A DNA stretch of 64,000 nucleotides from Strongylocentrotus purpuratus (GCF_000002235.5 NW_022145611.1:2098754-2162753); one strand, 5' to 3'. Shown: positions 1 through 11,717, counted from the first letter of the stretch. A program made the numbers and translations. The notes: generated by a model not told the origin, from the sequence alone.

Positions 1-2089
1 ATGTCAAAAATTCTACCGGTATCGTGCTTCTAATATGACCTTGTCAGTATTGGTATGTTGAGTTGAAAAAATGGTCTGCGCAATTTTCAAATTTCCGGCC
101 CCCCCTATTTGAAAATCCTGGATCCGCGCCTGCTTTAGGGCTATAGTCTAGAGCCCAAAAGTAATATTCTTGATTTTCAGACAATTGTACCGAATGGTCA
201 TACGTTTTATGCTGCCTAAAGATTCAATCAGTTTAATCTTGGCCATCACAAGAAGTGGGTTATTGATGTAGACAAATGCTCATGTACCCTTTACAACTAT
301 TTTCATCTATGTTATTACCAAAGAAGAAAAAAAGCCAGTCAGTCACTCAATAGTGTCTGACAGTGAAGTCTAGCAAGTAAATGGGTTTCCTTGCATAATT
401 TGATTTTGAGGACACTGCTAACGTTTAAATTTCACAGATAGGACATACATGACATATTCATAATTCCTGCAAAGTTCTACAGAATTTGAGGTTGGTCGCA
501 AAAGGGACATAGTACCTTTCTCATGATCTTGATTTGGACATTTAATGAATATTTACTTCATTTTGGGTATGTTTTAGTAGGGTATCTCCATGCCAGATTT
601 ACGGGTCAAATTTTGGATAGGCTTCTGAACAAGCGCCTTTACTTTCAGGTTTTACATTCAATTTTCCAATTCATTAACACCAGCTCCTAGGCCTAGGGGC
701 TGGTGTTGGTGAATGGGAAAATTGGAAAATTCGTGATTTCAAGTTAGGTGTTGGACTGTTTGTGTTGGTGTTGCAGCTTACCACAGCTAACTTTGCAGGC
801 ATCTGTCACATCTGTTTTTATTTTAGTGAACTAAGCTATGGTGGCGCTATGGTGAGTTTGTACAGTGCCACGCCAGTACTGTAGTGTACACAATATTGAA
901 AATCGATACAATACTAGAGGGTTACTTGATTTTTTTTTTCCTAAACACAAAATATACTAATTCTGCTCAATTCTATATATGAGCGTTATTTTATTTGTTT
1001 TGCGTTACCACATGCACATTGTTTTTGATGCTTGAAAACCTACTTTTTTTTTTTAAATTAAGGTTAAAAATCCCTAAATTGACAACATGTTAGCTGGGTT
1101 AATCAGATTTCTTCAAAATTTTCCTGACCATTGTTATTGGTTATTTTAGAATTTGTTTACATCTGTATCTTTAGTTGGTTTCCAAAAGCATTTTTTTTCC
1201 CATCACAAGTTTTATTAGTTTCCTTGGTCCGAAATCTGTCAGGAAGGGCAAATTGTGAGAAGAAGACACCTGTGTTTTCCGTAAAGTCAATTTGATGTTT
1301 CAAATGCCACTTTTCCTAAATTCATGGACTAGCTGGGCACAAGAGGGGGACTTTGCCGCCTTTCAATATGCTAAGTTGATAAAGGATGTTCACATTTTCA
1401 GCATCAAAACCATTTCTATAACCCCTATTGCTACAGACTTGTGACTGGAAGACAATTGAAAGCCAACAAAGATTGTTTAATCCAGGTATATATTTCACAC
1501 ATGTACCTTATACAGTAACAGACTTTTCCCACCCCTGTGATCTCTCTCCCTCAGCACAATCAACATCAGTGCACCCTAACCTGTCTATTTGACCCATTTC
1601 AAGGGTGTTGGACAGTAATCAGGATTGTGGAATGATCTGAAATTTTAAAAATGGCATGATTGTTCATATAGTCCCAACTATTCCCCACTTGTTTATGCTG
1701 TTTACCATCCAAGGTAAATGTTTTGATTTCGAGTTTAAATAGAAGCTTCCTGTTTTTTTAATAAATAACTTGTCTTTGTACACGTATGCAACTGTGTTCT
1801 GTTTCACCTTGTCTAATTTGTGAGAGGTTAGTGTAGGTGCACTTTTAGATTACCATCATTTACACTTGTATCAAAATAAATTTGTAGTTTAATGCTACCA
1901 TCCATCTCTATTTGAGTTCTTTCAGCCAGTGTGACCGTAGCTAGGGAGTCCGGGATTCAAGGAACAAAAACAAAAGTGTTAACTCTAATGGTAGGCCTAT
2001 GTATAATTTTAGAGTGTATTTTGTAATTAATTTTGTAATATTTAAATCATTATCTTTCCTTCTATCTTTTTGTTTTCCTTCTGTATAAG
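1..2089. other. Non-coding flank with repeat remnants
   Basis: No coding exon is recognisable. Bases about 95-133 carry the poly-C end and 'ctggatccgcgcctg' terminus of the poly-G/C MITE family seen again at 31.8 and 33.7 kb. Bases 655-730 form an imperfect hairpin whose core 'cacc-agc-tcctaggccta-ggggctggtg' is nearly a perfect palindrome. The stretch starting 'gtagggtatctccatgcc' at about 577 recurs in diverged form at 18,663. A pyrimidine tract ending in 'tataag' just before 2090 may be the acceptor of a first coding exon, in which case an unseen 5' UTR exon of the next gene lies in this region. Confidence 0.5.
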
Positions 2090-2104
2090 GAATTTGAAGC
2101 AATA

Positions 2105-5100
2105 ATGGGTCACAAAGGAAAGCGGTATTCCTCATCCTCTTCTGAGATGACTAGTAGTGACTCTTCCAGAGAAAACTCACTTTCCAGAGATCATGGAAGA
2201 AACAGGCAAGCAGAGAAAAGGAAAGCAAGTCACTCAAGAGAAAGAAGTAAACTCAAGGAAAAGAAAAGAAAGAGACACAGATCAAGCAGTTCTAGTAGGT
2301 CTTCATCTTCGTCGTCTTCTTCTTCTTCATTGCGTCAAAGAGATAATGGAGCTAAAAAGAGCCTGATGAAGAAGATCAAGAAAAAGAAGTACTCATCATC
2401 AGAGAGCAGCAGTAGCAGTAGCTCTTCAGATTCAGGGAGCAGTGACTCTGATAGTTCATCAAGTGATTCAAGTCTTGGTAAATATTTAAGGATTTTTTTT
2501 TCTTTTTTCTGTGCTGGTGAATATTTCATCTAATAGTTTTCTGAGATTATGCAGTTGATTTTTTTCTAGGATGTTTCCATACAAAAGAAGCATTATATAT
2601 GTGGAGATGGAGTGTGCTCTTGATGTACATACTAATTCAGATCCTTGAAGTTCATGAATAATTGAGTTTCATCGATACTTAAATTGTTGCATTTCCTTCA
2701 GTAATCTTGTACGAGGCTGTTACATGCAATATGTACAGTAAAATACACATGATTGTATTAAAAAAAACTCCTATCAAATGATGGCTGTCATCATTTGATC
2801 CCTTTTTTTCCAGAACGACAGAAGAAGAGAAAGAAGCAGAAAGAGAACAAAAAAGGAAAGGTTAGTGTTCAAGTAGATGTTGTTGATAGTACTTAAGAGA
2901 AGCTACATTTTAAAAAATGGTACACTTTGCAGATTGTATCAAATCAATCCTTTAATATAAAGCCTCATATGCCATGCTTCAAAGATTGTACTTCAAATGA
3001 TCACAAAAAGAATAACCAAGAAAACAGAAACTTTCTTGGGCTATGATCAGTGTGGGTTTCTGGCTGGACTAGTCACTCAGGAGGCTATTGCTGTTATGAG
3101 AACCCTTTGGGAACAAAGTCTAGAAGTAGAGAAAGAAGTAAATGTATGCTCTGTGGCCTGTGAGAAAGCTTTTGACAGTGTGAACTAGGTTTAAGCTACT
3201 GGATGTGTTGAGATCTTGACTGGAAGGAAAGAAGCCTCAGTTTCAGTTTCAGTTTCAGTTTCATTTATTTCTCAAGAGATCAACAGATAAAAATACATAT
3301 ATAAACAGATAAATGCAAGACAATACATACGATAAATTATAAAAAGTGAGGAAGGCAGTGGCCAAAAAGGAAACAAACCTTGTAAGAGGCCAACCCTTTA
3401 AGAAGACAAGATGTACAATACTGTACGTAACATTAAAAAGACATCAAAAAGGAATACAAGATAAGATAAGAAATAAATTACCTAACCTAATAAACAACTA
3501 AAGGCCCTTTTACACTTTCACGGATCACATCACGGATCATCCCGGATCGTCGCTCCGGGATCATCCATGTTATCTCCGGCATTACCGTGTATACACCGGG
3601 AAGGCATCCGGCGTGATACTTGGCGTACCGGCATAACCGGGGAAAAAATTAAGCTTGCTTAATTTTTCATCCCGGAGTTCACGGATGAAAAACAATCCGT
3701 CCTCTTCCCTGTAGGCACCGTGTACCTCCGTGTAGCCGCCGAATACATCCGGGACAGTCTGTGTAGACACCAGGAGGTCCTTATTAACACCGGTTTTATC
3801 CGGGTTTGAAATTCCGTATATTTTGCCTAAATACAGTATACGAATGAATAGCCCGTGTGCATATTGCCATGTGACGAATACAGATGTACGTATCATTTTG
3901 AAGACAACATACGTGCCAAGATGCCTTCGACAAGAAGCGGAAAAAGTCGAAGGGCACTAGCCAAAAAGGATCCACCTCCGAACCCATCTCCACCTGCAAG
4001 TGAATCCGATGAAGGCAACGAGTCAACCAGGGTAACAACGCCTCAACCATCGGAGCCCACACTCGAAAAAGCAATCAAAAGGCAGCCTTCAAATCAGCCA
4101 TGTCCGAAGCGTAAGAAGACACCAGCCCTACACCTTTCTGAGGAGCAGGAACAAGATGTTGCGGACTGGTATAGGTCCCATGAGCTGCTGTACAATAGAA
4201 GGATGAAGGAATATAAGCAGGCTAACATGAAGACGAGGCTGTATGAGGAGAAGGCTGCTAGTCTGGATCCCCCGTGTACAGCAAAGCAGCTGAAAGTATG
4301 GATTGATTCGATGCGCACAAGCGTTGGCAAGCTGACCAAAAAGAAGTCAGGACAAGAAGCCAAAGAATACACCGACAGAGAGAGATGGATTCTTGAGAAT
4401 TTCGGATACCTCACGGATCACATCAAACGTGTTGGCTCTGAAAAAAGGAAGCAAGGAGGCCAGGTATGTTTAGGCATACGACATCTAAATCTTCTAATTA
4501 CTGCAATTGTTTAATGCATTACAAAGAAGACAAGAAACAAGTCAAAAAAAAATTCTAGTATTAATATTTATTTTCAAAACGTTTCCTTCCGTTGTTACCA
4601 AACTCATTAATTTGTTAGAATCTGCCTTGAAAATAATTCATAAATTATCTTTTCTATTTATTTCTTTTTCACATTTGACGAAGTTGAAATGATTTACAGC
4701 CTGGTCAATTTAGTTTCCGTCACTTCTTTTGGTGAGGTCAATTTGCTGAAACAGAACACACCTTGTTGAAAGGCCAAACCGGAGATCATTCCCAAAAGGG
4801 ATTTTTTCATACTTGAATAACAAAATGTATTCAACGTAGACTAACAACTTTGATGAATGCATTCTGCAAATAAAGAATGCATTTTAAACATTGTTTTTAC
4901 ATAATGTATTGTTTAATTTTCCATACAAATATGGACATAATGATCTTTGTTATTCTAATTGTAACGTTGCCTTTGATTTGTTAATATTATTTCTGGGTTG
5001 TCCTGATCCACAAGATTGCCTTCAATGGTGGGGTTCTTGATCCGTAGGAAGTTTTGCAACACACAACAGGCCAGTGTGATTGGTGCTGACTCTCTCTGGG

Positions 5101-8100
5101 CTTTGAGGCATTGTGATGAGAAGGCACCTGAACCTTGACGCTAGTAGTCCAAAGGTATTCTCGACAACCCTTCGGGCGCGCGAAAGTCTGTAATTGAACA
5201 CTCTGTCTCCAACTGACATGTTTCTCTACGGCAGAGGTTTCATCATCCATGTCTTTAAGGCAAAGGCGTCATCGCCAACGATGAAATACGGCATGGGTCG
5301 GTCATCGTGCGGCAGAGGATCAGGATCTGGGAGTCCAATCATTCCAGCTTCGAGAGCTTCCTTCAAAATAGTCTCACTAAAAACTCCTGCATCTGAGCCT
5401 GCGCCGCTGACACCGATGTCAACGTAGAGAAACTTGTACTCTGCATCCACTAATGCCAGCAGAACGATCGAGTGAAATCCTTTATAAATAAAGTACACTG
5501 ATCCTGCATTCCTGGGACATCTGATCGCCACATGTTTATCGTCAATTGCCCCAACGCAATGAGGGAAGTTCCATTTTGTTTTGAATCCTTCAGACACTCT
5601 TTTCCTGGCTTCCGCAGTGACGGGGCAGACCATTACTTCTGCTGAAAATTCATCTATGATAGCTTGACAAACTTCAGTGATAAAAATTGAGATGGTACTG
5701 TGAGATACCCTGAAGCCAAACTATAGAGACTTGTAGCTACTGCCTGTTGCCAAGTAACGCAGGGTTATAGCTAGTTTTAACCCTGGCTCAAGGGCCTTCC
5801 TGAAAAATGTATCCGTCTTCTCAATCTTTGGGCCAACTCTAGTAAGGATTTCATGGAATGTGTCAGGGTTCATCCTCATAAAGTTCTTGAAATTACCCAC
5901 ATCTTCTCCCATCAGTTCAGCCATCAACTTCTCATACTGTCCGTAAAGTGGTCGTCTGAGAAGCCACGGTTTCACACACTCACTCCGTTTCCTTGCAGTT
6001 TTCTGTTTTTTGTTTATGCCATGCTGTTGCTGCAAAACAAGAGCTTCTGCTACAAGGAGTTTTACCTTTATGGTGTCCACAAACAGGAGCATATGCTGTA
6101 GATTTTCAGGCGTGCTTGCCATACTTGACTCTGAAGACAGTCATGTTGTTGCCCGAGAAGGGAAATGATCAAATGAGCGCCTACAAGCTCAAGTCACCCA
6201 TCAACATTCCGGAGATATCCCAATAGACAACGTACACCTCCGTGTAAGGACCGTAAAAGTACCCAGTAGCCTCCGTGCTCTTCCTTGAAATCCGTGTTGG
6301 CTCCGTATGCGTTTCCGGCGTGGTCCGCGTTGCTACCTTGTCTGTCCGTGGAGACATCGTACTTGCCCGTGTATACACCCAGTTCGGAACGTATCCACAC
6401 CGGCATCGAGAAGAAATTGTGGTGTCGCACGCCGGAACACCCCGGATTAAGATCCGGGATGATCCGTGATGCGATCCGTGAAAGTGTAAAAGGGCCTTAA
6501 CCAAAGAGCTTAATATTAAATCTAATATTTAGATAATAATTAAAGATATAAGATGTCTGAGAGAGAGAATTTTGTACTAGACTGCTTCAGTCATTCAAAA
6601 ACTAATTATCTGCATTCAAAATTATGAGTCATTTTATGAATGCCAGGCATCCAAAGTCAATGCATCATGAATGCAGACAATCAAGAGCTCACTGGCAGTG
6701 CTTTTGTAGATAGAAGAGTTTGTAAAGTAAGTTGTCATAGATCATTCTTGTTACATGTTTATCTCATTTGTATACTTTTCAAATTGATATGATATAATTG
6801 CAATAATTATAATATCATCTGTTCAGAGCCAGAAGTGTGTTAACTCTGTGTCAAAGTATATGAGTTAAAAAGCCCCTTTCCCTCCAAATAGATGGTATGC
6901 ACTTCGTTCTTGAAAATTTGTTTGTGCAAAGAATTACCAGGTAACTTCCATGTGGTTGCCCTTGTTTGTAGACTCTGTAACTTTTCTTTCACAGAAACAT
7001 AAACAAATGAAGAAGAATAAGAAAAAGGAATCGTCCAAGAAGAGCAGAAGCCCTGTCAGGTTATCCACTGTGAGTATGTTATTATATTCAATATTTGAAG
7101 GTTGCCTGTGCATGAATGTGCCCCTCCTCTGTTCCATAGACGGAGGCTAAGTTACAGTGGAAACACTCCACCCCCTGAATTGAATGTTAAATGGAGGTTC
7201 CATGTGTAGGAAAGTCACCAAGTATGCATGTTAAGAAACCACTGTTCTATTTGAATGAGAGTAGGGGGAACTGCAGCGTAGTACTTTAGTGCACCTGCAC
7301 ATTCCAATCACCATCGGGAGGCGAGACCTGAAAGTTACAGCAATTCAGTTCATTTTCCCCTCCCAGGCATATATGATGCCAAATACTTGATAATAGAAGT
7401 GATAGTCATATCTGTCAGTACTATGTACCTGTTAGATATGATTTGAATCTGGTAAATTGCACATTTCTTTAAAGTTCATGCATAAAAACAAATAAGAACC
7501 CATGCCTGAGGTTGTTATTTAAAAAAAACATACATTTCTTGAGTAATATTCTCTTTGAATGAACTCTTCAATCACATAACAGAATTCCACAGATAATATT
7601 ATTTGTAGAATACTTAACGAGATTTATAGAGTAATCAGCAATGCAATAATAAACATACTGTATATTATTTAAATATTTATTCATTGAAAGGATCTAACAA
7701 TATTTTTTCTTTTGCACTTTCTTTTTGTTGGTACTCCCCTCCCATTCTTTGCATTTCAATCTGTTTTCCTTCACTCTCTTCACTATCTTTCCTATTACTA
7801 TCTCACACTACGCTTTATAGCTTTCTTTTCTTTTGTACCCTCTTTCATTCTGTCGCTCCCTTTCTCTTTCTCTTTTTTGGAGTCGTATTTGTCACTCTGC
7901 TCATGTTTGGTCTGCCTACGTGTGATGACGGTGATGACTGCAGTACTTGAACGATGAAAAAGACGTAGGTAGGAGCGTGGTGTCTGGTCAGAAGATTAAA
8001 ATGAAAGTCAGAAAGACTAGCCAGGATAAAGCGGTAAGTAAAAGGGTGCCCTAGCCTCTAGCTTTCAACATGGATCATTTTGTTTGCTATAGGGCAAGAC

Positions 8101-8938
8101 TCATCTGATGAAAATACATGTTGTGAGATATCACAGCATGAGCTTTTCTCACATAAGTTATTATGCTGCCCAGAACCATTTGAATTAGTTTTGTCTCATT
8201 TAAAATTTACCCTTAACCCTATCAACCTGGGCTATTTTTAAGCTGCATAGCCTGGAAGGCCCCTCCCCCCCCCCCCCCCCCCTCCCCTATGATCTCGGCC
8301 ATGAAACGGCCGAATGCCGCGAAAAAATGTGCATGAATGTCAAGTGAAGTGTCTAGAATACTATGGCGATTTCAATTTTATGGGAAAAAAATCACTCATT
8401 TGCATATTTATGGTAATTTATGCAATTAAGGTCATACAATTTGCATTTTTAACCCATAAATCATATATTCTTCATATTAAAACATTAGTTTTCATTACAT
8501 ACCGTATATATTCTGTAGACCATTTGGAATAATAATACAACAAAAAAATTGGGAAGAGCCAGGTGATTCCTTATCTATTGTTTTGATAATTTCTTATGTA
8601 TTTCTTTGTTTTTTAACTTATGTATGTATGTATCTTATTGTTTATGTTGGTTTATTTCATTTCTAACTATAAGTCAACTATTTTGACCCCCAAAATAAAT
8701 ACCTAAACTATAAACAGGGGGCTTCTAAAGCCCCCCTCCCAGGCTAGAAAGGGTTAAGATCAAATTTAATTGGTACACATAGTAAATCTAAGGACTTTCA
8801 ATATTCTTTTGCAACCAAATTATTTGTATGGAAAATACTTTCTCGTCCCTAATAATGCATTTTATGCAATGTTTAACTTCACAGCGTGAAAAGAACAGGG
8901 AACAATTGCTCCAGTTTCTGAATTCAACCAGGAATTGA
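2105..8938 (+). CDS. Ser/Lys-rich nuclear-type protein, five coding exons, 212 aa, unidentified
   Basis: Exons: 2105-2477, 2814-2860, 6995-7069, 7944-8033, 8885-8938; all introns are GT-AG and phases agree (373+47+75+90+54 nt). The product starts MGHKGKRYSSSS, then has a basic RS/KR region, a run of ten or more serines at about residues 59-75, a second Ser/Asp-rich acidic run at about 98-124, Lys-rich blocks (KKRKKQK, KKNKKKESSKK) and ends with a charged stretch 'KIKMKVRK' followed by 'REKNREQLLQFLNSTRN'. This composition is typical of nuclear RNA-processing or nucleolar proteins, but I do not recognise the family, so no function is claimed. Intron 2 (4.1 kb) contains an RT fragment and a Harbinger transposon; intron 4 contains a MITE-like element. 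A 3' UTR probably runs to the poly(A) signal at 11,565. The short exons 2 and 3 are supported only by phase and splice sites. Confidence 0.72.
2965..3215 (+). mobile_element. Non-LTR retrotransposon reverse-transcriptase fragment
   Basis: The + strand reads QCGFLAGLVTQEAIAVMRTL and, later, a degenerate 'FEKAFDRVN'-like motif (here CEKAFDSVN). This is the palm region of the RT of LINEs, where the usual motif is FGFRxGRxTxDAI. A stop at 3186-3188 ends the frame. Only about 80 codons remain, so it is a dead fragment in intron 2 of the Ser/Lys-rich gene. Confidence 0.7.
3232..3498 (-). mobile_element. LINE 3' end with (CAGTTT)n tail, probable
   Basis: On the minus strand an A-rich non-coding stretch ends in four to five copies of a hexamer read as 'cagttt' on the plus strand at 3237-3263. 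LINE 3' tails of short tandem repeats look like this, and comparable minus-strand tails occur at 32,076 and 49,321. The Harbinger element begins immediately after this sequence. Confidence 0.4.
3502..3547 (+). repeat. Harbinger left terminal inverted repeat
   Basis: Begins AGGCCCTTTTACACTTTCAC and pairs with the reverse complement of 6452-6497 with one A/G difference near position 26. The TAA target duplication precedes it. Confidence 0.9.
3921..4514 (+). CDS. Harbinger MADF/Myb-like DNA-binding protein
   Basis: Harbinger elements encode a second protein with a MADF/Myb (SANT-like) domain that helps the transposase enter the nucleus and bind transposon ends. From the ATG at 3921 the ORF gives 197 aa. 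It has a basic N-terminus (MPSTRSGKSRRALAKK), a low-complexity Pro/Ser linker, a PCPKRKK nuclear-localisation-like motif and, at about residues 73-170, a MADF-like segment with ADWYRSHELLYNRR, CTAKQLKVWIDSMR and a final RWILENFGYLTDHI. The frame is uninterrupted. A GT donor at 4465 (GGCCAG followed by gtatgt) suggests that the last 17 codons may be intron and that a second exon exists, but I could not find it. The upstream in-frame ATG at 3855 is less likely because it lies in the GC-poor leader. Confidence 0.75.
   Translation: MPSTRSGKSRRALAKKDPPPNPSPPASESDEGNESTRVTTPQPSEPTLEKAIKRQPSNQPCPKRKKTPALHLSEEQEQDVADWYRSHELLYNRRMKEYKQANMKTRLYEEKAASLDPPCTAKQLKVWIDSMRTSVGKLTKKKSGQEAKEYTDRERWILENFGYLTDHIKRVGSEKRKQGGQVCLGIRHLNLLITAIV
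4955..6122 (-). pseudogene. Harbinger transposase (DDE_Tnp_4 type), two stops and a frameshift
   Basis: The DDE transposase cuts and joins the element's ends. Recognisable parts, in order, are an N-terminal segment with MAELMGEDVGNFKNFMRM, a helical segment ending LAITLRYLATGSSYKSL, the first catalytic block GAIDDKHVAIRCP, the second block with VSGAGSDAGVF, and the third block RVVENTFGLLASRF, whose E is the usual third acidic residue. The frame is kept across two in-frame TAG codons at 5721-5723 and 5226-5228, both at positions where relatives (as I recall) have glutamine, consistent with CAG to TAG transitions. A frameshift near 5091-5097, in a run of GA dinucleotides, displaces the last 40 or so codons into another frame. 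All other coding sequence is intact, so inactivation is recent. Confidence 0.85.
6452..6497 (-). repeat. Harbinger right terminal inverted repeat
   Basis: Reverse complement of the left end; it is followed by the TAA target duplication at 6498-6500. Confidence 0.9.
8212..8758. mobile_element. MITE-like element with poly-C tract
   Basis: The left end reads CTTAACCCTATCAACCTGGG and the right end, reverse-complemented, CTTAACCCTTTCTAGCCTGG. A run of about 21 C at 8262-8283 and a GC-rich 'ggggcttctaaagcccc' hairpin at 8717-8737 lie just inside the ends. No coding sequence and no clear target duplication. It lies in intron 4 of the Ser/Lys-rich gene. Confidence 0.5.
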
Positions 8939-9030
8939 GAGGAGATTGAAGCCTGCAAAGATAATTGATCTTCAAAATCTTGTGATTGAGGAGAAAAAAT
9001 ATGCATTACCGGCTGTCATCATGGTGATTG

Positions 9031-9245
9031 AAAGAGTGAATGAACAGAGGAACTTGAGAAAAACAATCTTGAGAGGGAAGAAAAACTTGATAGGACACAT
9101 CTTACGGGGGATAACATGCTGAGTGACATCTTAGAAGGGAACATGGATGGTAAACAGGGAAAAGGAAGACCATGAATTGGGGTGGTGTCAGACTTGATAA
9201 GTAATAGAACATATGACACAATGAAGAAGGCGGCTAAAGATATAG
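9031..9245 (+). mobile_element. LINE ORF2 C-terminal fragment
   Basis: The plus strand reads RVNEQRNLRKTILRGKKN, LIGHILRGDNML, then a GRP motif interrupted by TGA at about 9,174. This is the conserved 'WIGHILR...GKRGRGRP' region at the C-terminus of many non-LTR retrotransposon polyproteins. One stop codon and the small size show that it is dead. Confidence 0.75.
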
Positions 9246-10261
9246 AAGAACGGTGAGGGAACTAAAGAGGGCTCTGGTGTGTGGAAAACACCTGTGAGGA
9301 TCAGCTGTCGTAATTGCTTTCAACTGAGACTTTTTGTCAAATTAGATTTGATTTAGAGGTGGAATGTATGCGAAATCAATCAATCATTCTTAGTGTAATA
9401 ATGCATTTTAAGTGTACCAGTATACTTGACTTTGACGCTGTTGTCTTTCAGAATCCGAAGTCCATTATTTACAAACTGCATTGAAGTTTAAATGAATATT
9501 TGGTCTGTTTGGAGCCAGAAGGGCGTTAACTTATATAATCTAACACAACATTCTGGCTCTGAACATACGATTTGATTGTTATTTTTCACCGGAAATAAAC
9601 CCGTGGAATGGAATGGTGCTCAGTGGCCATGTTTTCTCTTCCCATTTAAATTCTATGTACTAGCTTGTACTAGGGATTGTAGAGAGTGTAGCATTGTGTA
9701 GAAATAAGAGACTATTGTTTAATGTTAGCCCAACATATTTAGGGGAACATAAAAACTGACTAATTATGTGCCTCATAGCTAGTGTACAAGTCTGCAATGT
9801 CCTGAATGGTTTCACGCTTTAAGCTCCCTAGTCAAAAAATAATAGTCTGAAGCTAGCAGAAAAACAGTTAGAAAAGTATATTTTCTTTTAAAAATGCACA
9901 GAATTTTTGTTTTTTGACTATTTTCAACTCTGAATATATTTTTCATGTATGTTTTTGTTCCAAATCCTTAGCCTTAACAATTTTTTGTCCATTTTTCTAT
10001 TTAAAAAAAGAAGAAATTACATGTAGTCTAGTTTGTAAGAAATATCATGAAAATATTTTTTTAAAGCCAAGAAATATATATCTCGCATGTGAAAATGACC
10101 ATGGTTAATCTGTCAAATATGACGAGTCTGACATTCTTTGTGATCTGCCTGCCAAATTGCAAAGACTAAGTTCTAAGGTCTAATGTGTGTTCTTTAAGTC
10201 GCCTTAGACTGTTTAGTAGAATATGAGCCAGAGGTATTTCCTTAACTTTTCATCATCAACT

Positions 10262-10548
10262 TCAGGTGGCGCTGTAAAGCGCTGCTGTGGCCTTCACAAG
10301 AGCACGCCATGCAACTCTTTCACCTGCCATTTGTGTTGCACCTTTCATTCCTTGTCCAGACACTTTCTTAATATCACCAGTCCAAGATATTGGTAGACGA
10401 CCTCTATCACATATGCTTCCAATATGTTCATTTGAACCAAATTCATGACCCCATACCAAAACTTTGTATTACCCTTAATATTGGTAATGAGCAGCCTGTG
10501 TTTATCCATTTCTCTATTAAACCAATTTCGAATATAGATTGTAAGCAT
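10262..10548 (-). mobile_element. LINE ORF2 C-terminal fragment
   Basis: The minus strand reads NWFNREMDKHRLLITNIKGN and then, after a one-base frame change, GSICDRGRLPISWTGDIKKV with VAWRALVKATAA at the end. This is the end of a LINE reverse-transcriptase polyprotein of a family different from the one at 9.0 kb. Confidence 0.7.
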
Positions 10549-11564
10549 TATAGATGATTGAGTACTGAATTTTTCAAATGCAAATCCTGACCTGCATTTC
10601 TTGACTACATATTTTTTGTGATACTTCCATTACAGGGTGTATTTGTGAGCAAGTGACTTGTTTCATACCTTGCATGTTAGTTTGAATAATGTGAGAATAA
10701 TTTTGCTCTTTTATTATATCTGCATTATTGCTGAAAAATGGGTACAACTTCAAACAATTTTACATTAAGTAGCAAGTTGCATGTAAATTTTCCAATAATA
10801 AATGGCTAATTTGGCCTTTCTTTTGATTATAGATTTGGTTCCCTCTTCTCATGGTAGAAATGTTTCAAGTTTGGTTATTATATTTCTCTCTTCTTTATTG
10901 CTTATTCCGTACCCTGATAATGTAACTTGTGGATCTGTCTGTTTAAACAAATCTAGCAAGAACAGGTATTACTACTTACATGTAGTCCCAGGAAGTGAGA
11001 TAGGAAATTTACAGTTTAATGGAAGATAAAATGTAACTTATTGCAACAAACATTTTGAATGTGTTTATGAACCTCACAGATGTTCTAGACTGAAGAATGA
11101 TCTAAAAGTTTTCTTAACATTTGATTGTAATGACAACATTAATCAATATTCATTTCTTTTTCCATTGAAATAAAATAAGAGGAGAGTGAAACTGGACATG
11201 AAATATTTCGCAGGGATTTCCAATAATGGTAGAGATTAGAGAGGGATTAATGTACATGTATAGATCACACCTCTTATTTCTCCAAGCAGTTCAAAACTTT
11301 GTAGTAAAAACTCTGATATATTGAGGTAATTATGCTGGCCCCAGCTCTTTATAATCTATGTTACCCTGATATGAAAAGATAGCTGGTAAAGCAAGGTCAT
11401 TTTCATGGTCCCAAACTCCCAATGTCTTTGTTTCCACTGAATCTCCTTTCTAACATTAAAACATGTTCAATACTTTATTGTAAGCATCTAGATAAATTTT
11501 ATGATGGGGTTTTCTATCATCTTTGTAAATAGTTAACCTCGTTTTGTACCATAAATACTGTAAA

Positions 11565-11570
11565 AATAAA
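11565..11570 (+). terminator. Poly(A) signal AATAAA, Ser/Lys-rich gene
   Basis: AATAAA followed by 'gtctgtacattgtt'. It is the last plus-strand signal before NSL1, whose own minus-strand signal is about 140 bp away, so the two genes end tail to tail. Confidence 0.45.
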
Positions 11571-11711
11571 GTCTGTACATTGTTAAATTTACTGACTCGA
11601 TGTGTCTGCTATTCTGTGTTTTCAGAGAATTCAAAATCAAATTATGAAAAAGCATACATTTTTAATAATTATATGTACAAAGAAAAATGAAGTGCTGTGA
11701 CATTATACCAC

Positions 11712-11717
11712 TTTATT
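11712..11717 (-). terminator. Poly(A) signal AATAAA, NSL1
   Basis: 'tttatt' on the plus strand is AATAAA on the NSL1 strand. It would give a 3' UTR of about 1.34 kb from the stop at 13,056. Other minus-strand signals in this AT-rich stretch cannot be excluded. Confidence 0.4.

Larger units (their letters stand above)
3502..6497. mobile_element. PIF/Harbinger DNA transposon, 2,996 bp, both genes present
   Basis: The ends are inverted copies: about 46 bp starting AGGCCCTTTTACACTTTCAC match at both sides with one mismatch. The element is bounded by the 3-bp target duplication TAA (3499-3501 and 6498-6500), the TWA-type site typical of the superfamily. It carries a MADF/Myb-like DNA-binding ORF on the plus strand and a DDE_4-type transposase on the minus strand, transcribed towards each other. 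Subterminal DNA is GC-rich and dense in 'ccgtgta' and 'tccgg' words, which may be binding sites for the element's proteins. The transposase has two stop codons and a frameshift, so this copy is not expected to move on its own. It sits in intron 2 of the Ser/Lys-rich gene. Confidence 0.92.
8939..11570 (+). other. Probable 3' UTR of the Ser/Lys-rich gene, with LINE insertions
   Basis: From the stop codon to the AATAAA at 11,565 there is no further exon-like open frame. Two LINE fragments (about 9,031-9,245 plus and 10,262-10,548 minus) interrupt it. An alternative AATAAA at 9,593-9,598 could give a much shorter UTR. An inverted motif 'gagccagaa...ttctggctc' at 9,510-9,560 is shared with 6,826-6,840. 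Confidence 0.4.

Noticed and set aside
3582-4074. Minus-strand ORFs over the Harbinger left end
   Set aside because: Antisense to the subterminal repeats and to the MADF-type gene, with no domain.
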